A DNA stretch of 36,080 nucleotides from Verrucomicrobiota bacterium (GTDB lineage: Bacteria; Verrucomicrobiota; Verrucomicrobiia; Verrucomicrobiales; Akkermansiaceae), in the NCBI GenBank assembly GCA_004293285.1, contig RDYF01000044.1:1-36080 (forward strand), given 5' to 3'. The position numbers and the translations under genes were made by a program. Shown here piece by piece: positions 24,010 to 33,084 of the stretch. Every line of letters begins with the position of its first letter. Position 1 is the stretch's first letter. The notes beneath the pieces were generated by a model. That model saw only the letters and a list, made by a program, of their open reading frames with translations. It was not told the DNA's origin and ran no database searches.

Positions 24010-24141
24010 GAGTGATCGCGAATGCGTAGGCGATGCTACGGGAGGTGCTGATTAACTCAAGTTCAAATCCGATCATGCAGCATGGAAATGAAGATCATGG
24101 CGATTTAAGAGATTGCCCTGTTGTGTCGAGCAAGCTAGGTA

Positions 24142-24927
24142 ATGGGCATGTTGAAAAAACTCATGATTGGTGGAGGAACCGTTGCTGCTGCAACTCTTGT
24201 CTGGGCAGATGGATTTGGCGTCAAATCGGGCAATCCGGTGTTGCCGGGCGTGCCCTATGAGGTGCACGATGGCACTCGTCCGCAGCCGCGGGTTGTCGAA
24301 AATGCCGGAGCCGTTTCCGTGAAGCCGCCAGCGGATGCGATTGTGCTTTTCGATGGGAAAAATCTCGATGCATGGGAGTCGCCCGCATGGCAGGTGAAAG
24401 ATGGCGTCATGATTGCCGCCGAGCGCGACATCGTCAGCAAGCAGTCCTTTGGTGCAGTGCAGTTGCACGTCGAATGGCGTTGCCCAGCAGGTCGTAAGGT
24501 CGATGGCCAGAGCGGAGGCAATAGCGGCATCTTCTTGATGGGGCTGTATGAAATCCAAGTTCTGCAGAGCCACAACAACAAGACCTATCCCGATGGCCAA
24601 GCGACTTCGCTTTACGGCCAAGTTCCGCCTCTGGTGAACGCGACAACCCCGCAAGGCGAGTGGCAGAGCTACGACATCATTTTCACTCCGCCGGTCTATG
24701 AGGGAGAAGTCGTCAAAACTCCCGCCCATGCCACCGTCATTCACAACGGAGTGGTAGTGCAAAATCACAGCGCCTTCCTAGGCACCAGCACACACAAAAG
24801 ACTGGCGGAGTATCCCAAAGCGCATCCAGAAAAAGCGCCCATCCGCTTGCAGTTTCATGGCGACCCGATGGAGTTCCGCAACTTCTGGGTAAGACCCCTC
24901 GGCAAGATCGACGAAGCGCAACCCTAA
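24142..24927 (+). CDS. DUF1080 domain protein (3-keto-disaccharide hydrolase-like), secreted
   Basis: This 261-residue protein has a signal peptide (MLKKLMIGGGTVAAATLVWA) and one DUF1080 domain. Family signatures are IVLFDGKNLDAWES, WQVKDGVMIAA, SGGNSGIFLMGLYEIQVLQS, WQSYDIIFTPP, ATVIHNGVVVQNH and the C-terminal RLQFHGDPMEFRNFWVRPL. Members fold like concanavalin-type lectins or glucanases and some hydrolyse 3-keto-glycosides; they are expanded in Verrucomicrobia and Planctomycetes. The family catalytic mechanism is not well enough known to judge activity. ATG 24142 or 24148 could start it. Confidence 0.88.
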   Translation: MGMLKKLMIGGGTVAAATLVWADGFGVKSGNPVLPGVPYEVHDGTRPQPRVVENAGAVSVKPPADAIVLFDGKNLDAWESPAWQVKDGVMIAAERDIVSKQSFGAVQLHVEWRCPAGRKVDGQSGGNSGIFLMGLYEIQVLQSHNNKTYPDGQATSLYGQVPPLVNATTPQGEWQSYDIIFTPPVYEGEVVKTPAHATVIHNGVVVQNHSAFLGTSTHKRLAEYPKAHPEKAPIRLQFHGDPMEFRNFWVRPLGKIDEAQP

Positions 24928-25041
24928 GCGCGCGACGGACGGTGACTTCTTGATTGTGTCATCGCTTCTTCCCAGAGCAGCCTAGCCTTGTGCAAGAGCT
25001 GCTCAGCCCTCATTTTCTCTCGTCGTTCGACGATAAGATTT

Positions 25042-27492
25042 ATGATGACGGTTTGGCATTTCTTCCCTCAGAGGCATCTGACGAGGCTGATTCTCTTGTT
25101 GTGCTTGTGCGCGATGGTTCCATGCGCGCAGGCGCAAAGCGATCGAGCCAAGCGAGTGCGCCCTGCACCAGTGCCGCGATTTGAACCGCGGACGAAGCCC
25201 ATCCAAGAGGGCGAATTTGTGGTAGGGGTAGTCACCATTGCCTTTCTCGACACGGCGCCTCCGGGGTCGATGTCGGAGGTGCAATCCGGGTTGAACACGG
25301 TAATTGGCGCGAGTGCCAATTCGGATCTCGATCACTCGTCCGCAGCGTCATCGAGCAGCGGCATGGACCAAGCGGAGTATTTCAAAATCTACAGCAATGG
25401 CATCACATGGCCGAAAATAGCGATGATGCCGGATGAGCTGACCTTTTACCAAGATCCGTATCTGTATGGATACTACTGCGAGTACGACTACTGGGACAAT
25501 CCGATGGGCTGGCAAAGCGAAGAAGAAGGAGCAAAGAGGGTCGAGAAGATGAATCGCAATGCACTGCAATTCGCCAAAAAAGCCTATCGCGGTGCCTCGC
25601 CGGATTACCTGTGCTACAATTACCTCACGACTCGGCCGCAGAGCATGCCACAAGAGGCGAATGATCGGCTGAAATTTTTCTATCAAAATCGTGGCGCTGA
25701 TCCCGATAGCAAGCGGAAAATCCGCACGCGCAAGGTGCGATCGCGTGATCAGATCAATCCGGCCGACGACTTTGATCCATGGCAGTACTATCGCCCTATT
25801 GTCAAATGGGGCGGTCCGATGTGGCCGAACTCGAAAGTGCAGATCAACGACTCCGCAGGCGGCGTGTTGGCTCACGAACTAGGCCATTGCCTGGGCGCGC
25901 CCGATGTCTATCGCATCGGCCGATTCAACGAAGGCATTGGTGCGGCGGCGACGATGTTTACCTACGGTCCGACAGCCAACGCCTTCAGCCGTTTTTATCA
26001 CCACGCCTTCCTATCGCAGAAAAACCACCCGTTGCTCACGAAGCCCGGTTCTTACACACTTCATCCGCGTCACATCGATCCAAAGAAAGAGGAAGCGGTG
26101 GGCTACTTGATTCCCAGCAATCATCCGCATTACGCCTATCACGTCGAGTATGTCTATCAGGAAAATGGCAGCGTCGGCATCGGCCCGAATCACGAAGGCC
26201 TGCTGATTTCTGTCGTCAATTTGGGGCGCGAAAATTACACCGGGTCGCCCGATTACTTTTACACCTATCGGCCCGACGATGAGTTTTTCCGTGGTCAGGG
26301 TCGGGTCGAAGATTGCTGGTTTGGCGTCGCTCATGGCCGCACCTCTTTCGGTCCGCAGACGGATCCTCCTTCGCGCTTGCCGAACTTGATGGACGGCGGC
26401 ATTCGCATCAATAACATCCAAGAAAAACAGGGAACGCTGACTTTCGATGTCGAAATGACGGGCCGCAAAATCACCGGGCGCGAGTATGATCAATCGATGC
26501 TGCCACAAATCCGCTTGGATCGTGTCACGAATGTGCAATCGACCAGTTTCACCATGGAGGCGACGATCAAATTTCGCGGGGAACCGGTCAAACAAAGCTA
26601 TGGTTTTTGTTGGTCGACATCGCCATCGCCGACGGTGAAGGACGAAATTTACGTTCTAAGTCATCGCGATGTCTATCGCGGGCACGCATTGCATTTGCAG
26701 CCTGAGACAACCTATTACGTGCGAGCCTACGCCGACAACGGGGTCGGCATTCGCTATAGCGACGAACAGCTGACGGTGAAAACCTTAGCCTTGACCGACA
26801 AGCCGCGTGTGGTCGAGCCCTTGTGCACCGATCAGTTTACCAACAATGGCTACTTGCGCGAACGCTACAGTTGGGAAGTCGACGACACGGGGGGCGGGTT
26901 CATTGGCTACAGTCCGACCTGCATCATCGCCAAGTTTCTCGGCTATTATCGGCCCAAACGCTTTGCGGCGGCGACAGGCGAAGACGAAAAAGCGCGCGTG
27001 GTGGATTTCACGCGGATGAATTGGGATCCCGCGGCAGATTATCCGGCATTTCGACTTGATGAGGTCGACGCCTTTTTCCGCAGTGTCTATGACCAAGGGA
27101 TGGCCCTGGGCATGCACGATCCCATGATGAGGAAGCGATTTCTCTCGAACTTGGTCAAGCTGACAGGCGTGCGCAGCAAGCCCGTCTTGGACGTGGTCAC
27201 TGCCGACAATCTCAAAGAGGTCGCCGAGAAAATTCAGCGTGATTTGCGCCTGAGTCGACCCGTAATGATCGTCTACTGCCAAGACGTCCGCGGTGTGAGT
27301 GTGGCACCACGCTGGGGCCTGATTCATGGGGTCGATGGCCGTGGCTGGTTTGCGGTGGATTTTCCGTTGCAAACCAAGCTATTCCTCAACAATGAAATGC
27401 GTGAGATCAAGTCAGGACCAATGCCAGCGGAATTTTTGTTGATTCCCAGCTATCGGACGCATGTGATCACGTCGTGCTATTTCGAAAAATAA
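25042..27492 (+). CDS. Secreted multidomain peptidase: M6-like metallopeptidase, FNIII-like and C39-like region
   Basis: This 816-residue protein has a signal peptide (LTRLILLLCLCAMVPCAQAQ). A zinc-peptidase domain follows, with HELGHCLGAPDVY at 278-290 (HExxH plus a later Asp) as in M6/immune-inhibitor-A-like enzymes, and Tyr/Trp-rich segments around it. Residues ~488-583 look like a fibronectin type III module (FTMEATIKFRGEPVKQSYGF ... TYYVRAYADNGVGI). The last ~230 residues contain SPTCIIAKFLGYY (Cys 627) and GLIHGVDGRGWFAVDFP (His 762), a spacing and pattern like C39-type papain-fold peptidases. The C39 assignment is inference. The start at 25042 or 25045 follows from the signal peptide; the frame is open upstream. 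Confidence 0.82.
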   Translation: MMTVWHFFPQRHLTRLILLLCLCAMVPCAQAQSDRAKRVRPAPVPRFEPRTKPIQEGEFVVGVVTIAFLDTAPPGSMSEVQSGLNTVIGASANSDLDHSSAASSSSGMDQAEYFKIYSNGITWPKIAMMPDELTFYQDPYLYGYYCEYDYWDNPMGWQSEEEGAKRVEKMNRNALQFAKKAYRGASPDYLCYNYLTTRPQSMPQEANDRLKFFYQNRGADPDSKRKIRTRKVRSRDQINPADDFDPWQYYRPIVKWGGPMWPNSKVQINDSAGGVLAHELGHCLGAPDVYRIGRFNEGIGAAATMFTYGPTANAFSRFYHHAFLSQKNHPLLTKPGSYTLHPRHIDPKKEEAVGYLIPSNHPHYAYHVEYVYQENGSVGIGPNHEGLLISVVNLGRENYTGSPDYFYTYRPDDEFFRGQGRVEDCWFGVAHGRTSFGPQTDPPSRLPNLMDGGIRINNIQEKQGTLTFDVEMTGRKITGREYDQSMLPQIRLDRVTNVQSTSFTMEATIKFRGEPVKQSYGFCWSTSPSPTVKDEIYVLSHRDVYRGHALHLQPETTYYVRAYADNGVGIRYSDEQLTVKTLALTDKPRVVEPLCTDQFTNNGYLRERYSWEVDDTGGGFIGYSPTCIIAKFLGYYRPKRFAAATGEDEKARVVDFTRMNWDPAADYPAFRLDEVDAFFRSVYDQGMALGMHDPMMRKRFLSNLVKLTGVRSKPVLDVVTADNLKEVAEKIQRDLRLSRPVMIVYCQDVRGVSVAPRWGLIHGVDGRGWFAVDFPLQTKLFLNNEMREIKSGPMPAEFLLIPSYRTHVITSCYFEK

Positions 27493-27503
27493 CGGAAAAG
27501 CGC

Positions 27504-28814
27504 TTAGATTTTCTCAATGCGGAACACCACTGGCTCCGAGTTCACGCAATTGAGGTCGGCAATTTCACGCAGCGCGGCCTGGAGCACGCCGTAAGGGCAG
27601 CGGTGAAGGAGGAAGACCATGTCGACAAAATCGGCGTCGGGATTTTCGGGGTTCACGGGCGAGTGGGTGCCACTGATGCCAATGCCGTGTTGCGCCAAAA
27701 CTGTGGCAATTTCCGCCACCACGCCGAGGCGATCGGTGACATCGAAGCGCACGTAGTAAGCGGTGCTGGTGTCCTCGACCGGGACGAGTCGACCCTCGGA
27801 ACCCCATGGGAGAAAGCCGCGATGCGGCGCTTGGTGAGCGAGCACCCGCGCGGCTTCGACCAAATCGGCCACCACGGCCGAGGCAGTCGGATCTTCGCCT
27901 GCGCCACGACCATAAAACAATGCTTCGCCAATGCCGTCACCGTGTACCGCGACCGCGTTGAAGACGCCGTTGACCGATGCCAAAATGTGATTCTTGCTGA
28001 CAAACGAGGGCTGCAAGCGCAATTCGATCGCGCCACCGTCGTGCTCGCGAATGACTGCCAGCAATTTCACGACGTAGCCGAGTTGTTGAGCAAAGTCGAT
28101 GTCGATGGGCTTGACCTGCTCGATCCCGACCACATGCACCAGGCTGGGCGAAATCGGGAATCCGTAGGCGAGAGTGGCAAGCAAAATGGCCTTGTGGGCG
28201 GCATCCCAGCCATTGACGTCGAGCGTCGGATCCGCCTCGGCATAGCCCAGTTTCTGCGCCTCCTCCAGCGCCGTGCCGAAGTCGAGCTTCGCCTCCGCCA
28301 TGCGCTGTAAAATGTAGTTGCTGGTGCCATTGATGATGCCGCACATGGTTTTGATGCGGTTGCCGATCAGCGCTTCCTGCACCGTTTTGATGATGGGAAT
28401 GCCTCCAGCGACAGCGGCTTCGAAATGGATGGGCGCATTGTGTTCTTGCGACAGCGCAAAAAGTTCCGCACCGCGTTCGGCGAGCAGCGCCTTGTTGCCT
28501 GTGACTACCGGCTTTCCGAGCTTCAGCGCGGCGGCGACGATGTCATACGCCAGCGATGTGCCGCCAATCAGTTCCACGACAATGTGCACTTCTGGATCAT
28601 GCACCAGTGCCTGCCAGTCCGTCGTGATGAGTTCCTGCGGGACCGAGTTGTGGCGTGCTTTTGCGGCATCGCGCACCAGAATCCGACGAATTTCCAAGGG
28701 TTTGTCCGCGCCGCTGCGCTGTTGAATCAGCGTGCCATTGCGCTCCAGAGCGCGGATCACGCCAGTACCTACGGTGCCGCATCCTGCCAAACCAATGCCG
28801 AAAAAAGAACTCAC
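27504..28814 (-). CDS. hom: Homoserine dehydrogenase
   Basis: This 436-residue NAD(P)-dependent enzyme reduces aspartate semialdehyde to homoserine on the way to threonine and methionine. It has GIGLAGCGTVGTGVI (nucleotide binding), ELIGGTSLAYD, KPVVTGNKALLAERG, CGIINGTSNYIL and DVNGWDAAHKA (catalytic Lys). A C-terminal ACT domain (YYVRFDVTDRLGVVAEIATV) suggests feedback control by an amino acid. The GTG at 28814 is chosen since the family starts just before GIGLAG; a TTG at 28850 would add 12 residues. Its stop overlaps no gene, but lies only 11 bp from the convergent peptidase's stop. No thrB, thrC or lysC is adjacent. Confidence 0.95.
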   Translation of the reverse strand: MSSFFGIGLAGCGTVGTGVIRALERNGTLIQQRSGADKPLEIRRILVRDAAKARHNSVPQELITTDWQALVHDPEVHIVVELIGGTSLAYDIVAAALKLGKPVVTGNKALLAERGAELFALSQEHNAPIHFEAAVAGGIPIIKTVQEALIGNRIKTMCGIINGTSNYILQRMAEAKLDFGTALEEAQKLGYAEADPTLDVNGWDAAHKAILLATLAYGFPISPSLVHVVGIEQVKPIDIDFAQQLGYVVKLLAVIREHDGGAIELRLQPSFVSKNHILASVNGVFNAVAVHGDGIGEALFYGRGAGEDPTASAVVADLVEAARVLAHQAPHRGFLPWGSEGRLVPVEDTSTAYYVRFDVTDRLGVVAEIATVLAQHGIGISGTHSPVNPENPDADFVDMVFLLHRCPYGVLQAALREIADLNCVNSEPVVFRIEKI

Positions 28815-28972
28815 GCGGCGGACTGTAGGAAGGGAGCGCAGGTCTCGCAAGCCAGAATCGCGTTCGGATGCATGCCCTACATTTCGCTGATTTTTTTCTG
28901 TAGTACAAAACTAGGGGTTGCACGCCGCCCCGCTTTCCCGTAAGGCAGTGCCGGTTTTTACCATTTATCATC

Positions 28973-30391
28973 ATGAGCAAAAGCGACTTCGGACTAATCG
29001 GATTGGCCGTTATGGGCCAAAATCTCGTTCTCAACGTGGAATCTCGCGGCTTTCAAGTCAGCGTTTACAACCGCACGACTGCTACCACCGATGAGTTCAT
29101 CGCAGCTCATCCTGGCAAGAAATTGGTCGGCGCGAAGACTCTGGAAGAGTTTGTGCAATCGCTCGCCACGCCTCGCAAAATCCAGATCATGGTGAAAGCT
29201 GGTGGTCCCGTCGATGCGGTGATCGAGCAGCTGATCCCTCTCCTGGACCAAGGCGACATCATCATCGATGGCGGTAACTCGCTCTACACCGACACCGAGC
29301 GTCGCGATGCCTACCTCTCGGAAAAAGGCCTTCGTTTCATCGGCGCAGGCGTTTCCGGCGGCGAAGAAGGTGCCCGCAAAGGCCCATCGATCATGCCCGG
29401 CGGACCGCTTTCCACTTGGGACGTGATGAAGCCGATTTTTGAATCGATTTCCGCCAAGGTCGATGGCGAGCCCTGCGTGACGCACATTGGTCCCGGCGGT
29501 GCAGGTCACTATGTGAAAATGATCCACAACGGCATTGAGTATGGCGACATGCAGCTCATTTGCGAAGCCTACAACATCTTCAAAGCCGCTGGTTTCACCG
29601 CTGCCGAGCTCGGTCAGGTGTTCACCGACTGGAACAATGGCGACCTCGAAAGCTACCTGATTCAGATCACGGCGGAAATTTTCAAACAAAACGACCCCGA
29701 GACGGGCAAGGCTCTCGTCGATGTCATCCTCGATACCGCGGGTCAAAAAGGCACGGGCAAGTGGACCATCATGAACGCGGTCGAAAATGCCGTGGTGATT
29801 TCCACCATCAACGCCGCCGTGGAAGCACGGATTCTTTCCTCGATGAAGGAAAAGCGCGTGGCTGCTAGCGCCGAGCTGCAAGGCCCTGTGGCAAACATCA
29901 GTGGCGACAAAGCCGAGTTGGTGAAGAAAGTGCACGATGCCTTGTTTGCTTCGAAAATCATTTCCTACGCACAGGGGCTCGACCTCATCAAATCGATGGG
30001 CGCGGAGAAACAGTGGAATCTCGACCTCGGAAAAATCGCCGCCATCTGGCGCGGTGGTTGCATCATCCGCGCTCGTTTCCTCAACGACATCACCGATGCC
30101 TATCGCAGCAATCCTGAATTGAGCAACCTGATGCTCGCTCCGTTCTTCAAGAACTTGCTCAACGAGTTCCAACAAAACTGGCGCGAGATCGTGGCACTGG
30201 CCACCATCAACGGCATCCCCGTTCCTGCCTTCAGTGCTTCGTTGGGTTACTACGACAGCTATCGCAGCGCGGTGTTGCCTGCCAATTTGCTGCAAGCACA
30301 ACGCGACTTCTTCGGCGCGCACACCTACGAGCGCACGGACAAGCCACGCGGCGAGTTCTTCCACACCAACTGGCCGGATGTGATTGGCTAA
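28973..30391 (+). CDS. gnd: 6-phosphogluconate dehydrogenase, decarboxylating
   Basis: This 472-residue enzyme converts 6-phosphogluconate to ribulose 5-phosphate, CO2 and NADPH. It has GLAVMGQNLVLNVESRGF (NADP binding), VYNRT, IIDGGNSLYTDTERR, FIGAGVSGGEEGARKGPSIM and GPGGAGHYVKMIHNGIEYGD (catalytic Lys and Asn), and ends as a full-length long-type enzyme. ATG 28973 is the only sensible start. It is first in a set with zwf and opcA, and an intrinsic terminator follows, so the downstream genes need another promoter or read-through. It is divergent from hom across 158 bp. Confidence 0.97.
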   Translation: MSKSDFGLIGLAVMGQNLVLNVESRGFQVSVYNRTTATTDEFIAAHPGKKLVGAKTLEEFVQSLATPRKIQIMVKAGGPVDAVIEQLIPLLDQGDIIIDGGNSLYTDTERRDAYLSEKGLRFIGAGVSGGEEGARKGPSIMPGGPLSTWDVMKPIFESISAKVDGEPCVTHIGPGGAGHYVKMIHNGIEYGDMQLICEAYNIFKAAGFTAAELGQVFTDWNNGDLESYLIQITAEIFKQNDPETGKALVDVILDTAGQKGTGKWTIMNAVENAVVISTINAAVEARILSSMKEKRVAASAELQGPVANISGDKAELVKKVHDALFASKIISYAQGLDLIKSMGAEKQWNLDLGKIAAIWRGGCIIRARFLNDITDAYRSNPELSNLMLAPFFKNLLNEFQQNWREIVALATINGIPVPAFSASLGYYDSYRSAVLPANLLQAQRDFFGAHTYERTDKPRGEFFHTNWPDVIG

Positions 30392-30427
30392 TCGCCCTGC
30401 GGAGCGGGTCAGCCGCTCACGCGCATC

Positions 30428-30464
30428 ATCCCCACTCAGCTCGCGCTGGGCGGGGATTTTTTTT
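30428..30464 (+). terminator. Intrinsic terminator after gnd
   Basis: ATCCCCACTCAGC (30428-30440) pairs with GCTGGGCGGGGAT (30445-30457) around a TCGC loop with one A/C mismatch and one T-G pair, followed by seven further Ts (30458-30464). Confidence 0.88.
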
Positions 30465-30508
30465 GCATCCGCAGTGGCGCTGGAAGCGGGATTGATTTAT
30501 CCTCGCGC

Positions 30509-31441
30509 ATGCATTTGACCACTCATCACTCTCTCCGATTTGTTCTTTCCGCAGGTCTTTTCTGCTCTGCTTGCGTCAGCGCCTTTGCCGACTCCCCCTC
30601 TGCGGGCTCTGGCGGAAAACCGAAATCCATGGGGCTCATCGACCCAGCCGCTTTCGGTTTTGGTCGCCCTGGATTTGTTTCCGATATCTCGGTGATCGAT
30701 GATCTCGATGTCGAAAAGCGCGATGAATCGATCTCGTTCTCGGAGCTCCGGCTGATCGCTCCACTGGCCGTCAAGAAAGGTGAAAATTTTCTTTTCGCCA
30801 GCTCGCTCGGCTATCATCACACGTCGGTCGATCTCGATGGCATTGGCGGCCTGCACCATCAATCGCTGCACACTCTCGAAGCGCAGTGCACGTTGTTGTG
30901 GCGACCCAGCCATTCCCGCTGGTCGGCGATGGCATTTGCCACGCCCGGCGTCAGTAGCGACTTCTCGCAAATTTCCACCGATGATTTCGAAAGTTCCGGG
31001 CTCGGTCTGATCAACTACCGCGTGACCGACGAGTTGCGCGTTGCAGCGGGAGTCTTTGGTCGCTATGCCGATGGCGAAGGAATGCTGGTTCCGGCCTTGG
31101 GATTGATCTGGCAGCCCGAGCCCTTCATCGTCCAAGTCACACCGCCCTTCGCAGTTGTTGGTTGGCGGGTGACTGATCGTTGGACCTTGGCTTGGAGCTT
31201 TTATCCCAGTGGCGGCGCTTGGGATATCGATGGCGAGGACGTGAACCGACTGGAAATCAGTGGTTGGCAGAGCGCGTTCACCTGTTCCTACCAACTCACC
31301 GAGCACTGGGTGACGTCCGTGCGCGCGGGATGGAATGTCGGGGGCGAGTTGGAAATGCAGAATGATGTCGGAACGGTGGTCGAAAAACATGATCTCCATA
31401 ATGCGCCGTTTGTCGCTTGGAACTTGCGATACCTTTTTTGA
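30509..31441 (+). CDS. DUF6268-like outer-membrane protein
   Basis: This 310-residue protein has a signal peptide (SLRFVLSAGLFCSACVSAFA). The remainder has alternating hydrophobic and polar residues with aromatic girdles, as in beta-barrels (LAWSFYPSGGAWDI, GWQSAFTCSYQLTEHWVTSV), and ends in LRYLF, the C-terminal aromatic of outer-membrane proteins. DUF6268 is suggested by length and pattern. It lies between gnd and zwf in the same direction. A link to sugar metabolism is only positional. Confidence 0.72.
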   Translation: MHLTTHHSLRFVLSAGLFCSACVSAFADSPSAGSGGKPKSMGLIDPAAFGFGRPGFVSDISVIDDLDVEKRDESISFSELRLIAPLAVKKGENFLFASSLGYHHTSVDLDGIGGLHHQSLHTLEAQCTLLWRPSHSRWSAMAFATPGVSSDFSQISTDDFESSGLGLINYRVTDELRVAAGVFGRYADGEGMLVPALGLIWQPEPFIVQVTPPFAVVGWRVTDRWTLAWSFYPSGGAWDIDGEDVNRLEISGWQSAFTCSYQLTEHWVTSVRAGWNVGGELEMQNDVGTVVEKHDLHNAPFVAWNLRYLF

Positions 31442-31601
31442 AGGTGAAGGGGAAAGGGGTGCGTTTTTGGGTGTGACTAGGCTTGGCATGCATCGATTCA
31501 TAAGGGACTGGTTGTGATGAGCATATCTTTTTTCCCGAAAATCCTTAAAATTTCTGCTTTCATGTGGCACGACTTTCCCCCGCCCGGAGGCGTGCACGGT
31601 A

Positions 31602-33074
31602 GTGATTTTTGGCGCAACGGGTGATTTGACCCACCGTAAGCTGGTGCCTGCGCTCTACAATCTTGCCATTGATGGCGAATTGCCACCCGGCGTGAAGATC
31701 ATTGGCTTCGCGCGACGCGAGAAGTCGGACGAAGTCTTCCGCCAAGGATTGGAGGAGCTCAATCGCCAAGTCTCCCGCAATGGCCACGACGATGAAGTGT
31801 GGGCCTCGTTTGCACCCAACATTCATTATCATCAGAGCGAATTTACCGATGAAGACGGCTATCGTCGTCTTGCGGAAAAGCTGGATGCCATTGATCGCGA
31901 TCGCGGCGGCAAGGGCAATCGCTTGTTTTACATCGCCAGCGCGCCGGAATTTTTTGACGACATTTTGTATCACCTGAAAAAAGCCGGCCTCAATCAAGCG
32001 AAGGACGGTTGCTGGGCACGGGTGATTGTCGAGAAGCCTTTTGGCACCGATCTCGCCACGGCGCAGCGCCTCAACCGTGTGGTCAATGAAACGTTCCAAG
32101 AATGCGACACGTACCGCATCGATCACTATCTCGGCAAGGAAACGGCGCAAAACATCATGGTGCTGCGCTTTGCCAATGCCATTTTTGAGCCTCTTTGGAA
32201 TAGCCGCTACATCGAGCAAATTCAGATCACCTGCGCGGAAAATCTCGGCATGGAAGGCGGTCGCGGCGGCTATTATGATAAATCCGGCGCGCTGCGCGAT
32301 ATGGTGCAGAATCACTTGTTGCAATTGCTGAGCTTGGTGGCGATGGAGCCACCCACGGACCTCAGTGCCGATGGCGTGCGCGATGAAAAGGTCAAGGTCA
32401 TCCGCTCGCTGCGCAAGTGGGATACGCCCGAGAAGGTCGCCGCCAATGTGGTTCGCGCTCAATACACCAAGGGCAGTGTCAGCGGCAAAGTCGTTCCCGG
32501 CTACCGCGAAGAAGATCGCGTGGATCCCGAGTCGATGACGGAATCGTATGTCGCCCTGCGTTTGATGATCGATACTTGGCGCTGGAGTGGCGTGCCGTTT
32601 TACATCCGCGTTGGCAAGCAGTTGCCGAAAAAAGCCACGGAAATTTCGGTGCATTTCAAGTCACCACCAGGCGTGTTGTTCCAGTCGCTCACCGATAGCG
32701 GTGCGGGCGGCAACATTTTGGTGATTCGCATCCAGCCCGACGAGGGGATTTCGCTGCGGATGATTTCCAAGATCCCCGGCACCAGCATGCGCTTGGAGCC
32801 AGTGAAAATGGATTTCCAATACAGCACCAGCTTTGGCAAGGCCAGCCCTGAGGCATACGAAAGACTTTTGCTCGATGCCATTTCGGGCGATGCTACCCTT
32901 TTCGCTCGTCGCGATGAAGTGGAGGAAGCATGGAAGTTTATCGATGGCATTGAACAGGCTTGGCATCAAAGTGGCGCGCCCATCCCGATGGCCGAATACG
33001 TTGCCGGGACATGGGGTCCGAAGGAGGCCGATGATCTTCTGCATGCCGATGGCAATCATTGGCGTCGCATCTAA
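31602..33074 (+). CDS. zwf: Glucose-6-phosphate dehydrogenase, unusual 5' end
   Basis: This ~490-residue enzyme oxidises glucose 6-phosphate to 6-phosphogluconolactone with NADP. It has IFGATGDLTHRKLVPALYNL (nucleotide binding), VIVEKPFGTDL, RIDHYLGKETAQNIMVLRFA (catalytic His and Lys), FIRV-like FYIRVGKQLPKK, and a C-terminal AEYVAGTWGP. A GTG at 31602 preceded by GGAGG (31586-31590) allows the listed start. However, the same frame reads P-E-A-C-T-V just upstream, continuing family homology, and has no ATG, GTG or TTG back to a stop at 31518. An ATG at 31562 is out of frame by one base across a CCCCC run (31577-31581). Either the protein starts at the GTG or the 5' end holds a one-base frameshift. 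Confidence 0.93.
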   Translation: MIFGATGDLTHRKLVPALYNLAIDGELPPGVKIIGFARREKSDEVFRQGLEELNRQVSRNGHDDEVWASFAPNIHYHQSEFTDEDGYRRLAEKLDAIDRDRGGKGNRLFYIASAPEFFDDILYHLKKAGLNQAKDGCWARVIVEKPFGTDLATAQRLNRVVNETFQECDTYRIDHYLGKETAQNIMVLRFANAIFEPLWNSRYIEQIQITCAENLGMEGGRGGYYDKSGALRDMVQNHLLQLLSLVAMEPPTDLSADGVRDEKVKVIRSLRKWDTPEKVAANVVRAQYTKGSVSGKVVPGYREEDRVDPESMTESYVALRLMIDTWRWSGVPFYIRVGKQLPKKATEISVHFKSPPGVLFQSLTDSGAGGNILVIRIQPDEGISLRMISKIPGTSMRLEPVKMDFQYSTSFGKASPEAYERLLLDAISGDATLFARRDEVEEAWKFIDGIEQAWHQSGAPIPMAEYVAGTWGPKEADDLLHADGNHWRRI

Positions 33075-33084
33075 AGGAACCATT

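Noticed and set aside
24113..24141. TTGCCC-N17-TAGGTA promoter for the DUF1080 gene
   Set aside because: The -10 element would abut the start codon, placing transcription start inside the gene.
28815..28972. Riboswitch or attenuator leader for hom or gnd
   Set aside because: No recognisable aptamer motif, leader peptide or terminator pair was seen.
28994..30364. 456-residue open frame on the minus strand across gnd
   Set aside because: It lies wholly antisense to a clear gnd, and its translation has no recognisable domain; it follows from gnd codon bias.
31560..32654. 364-residue minus-strand frame over zwf
   Set aside because: Antisense to clear zwf motifs; no supporting feature.
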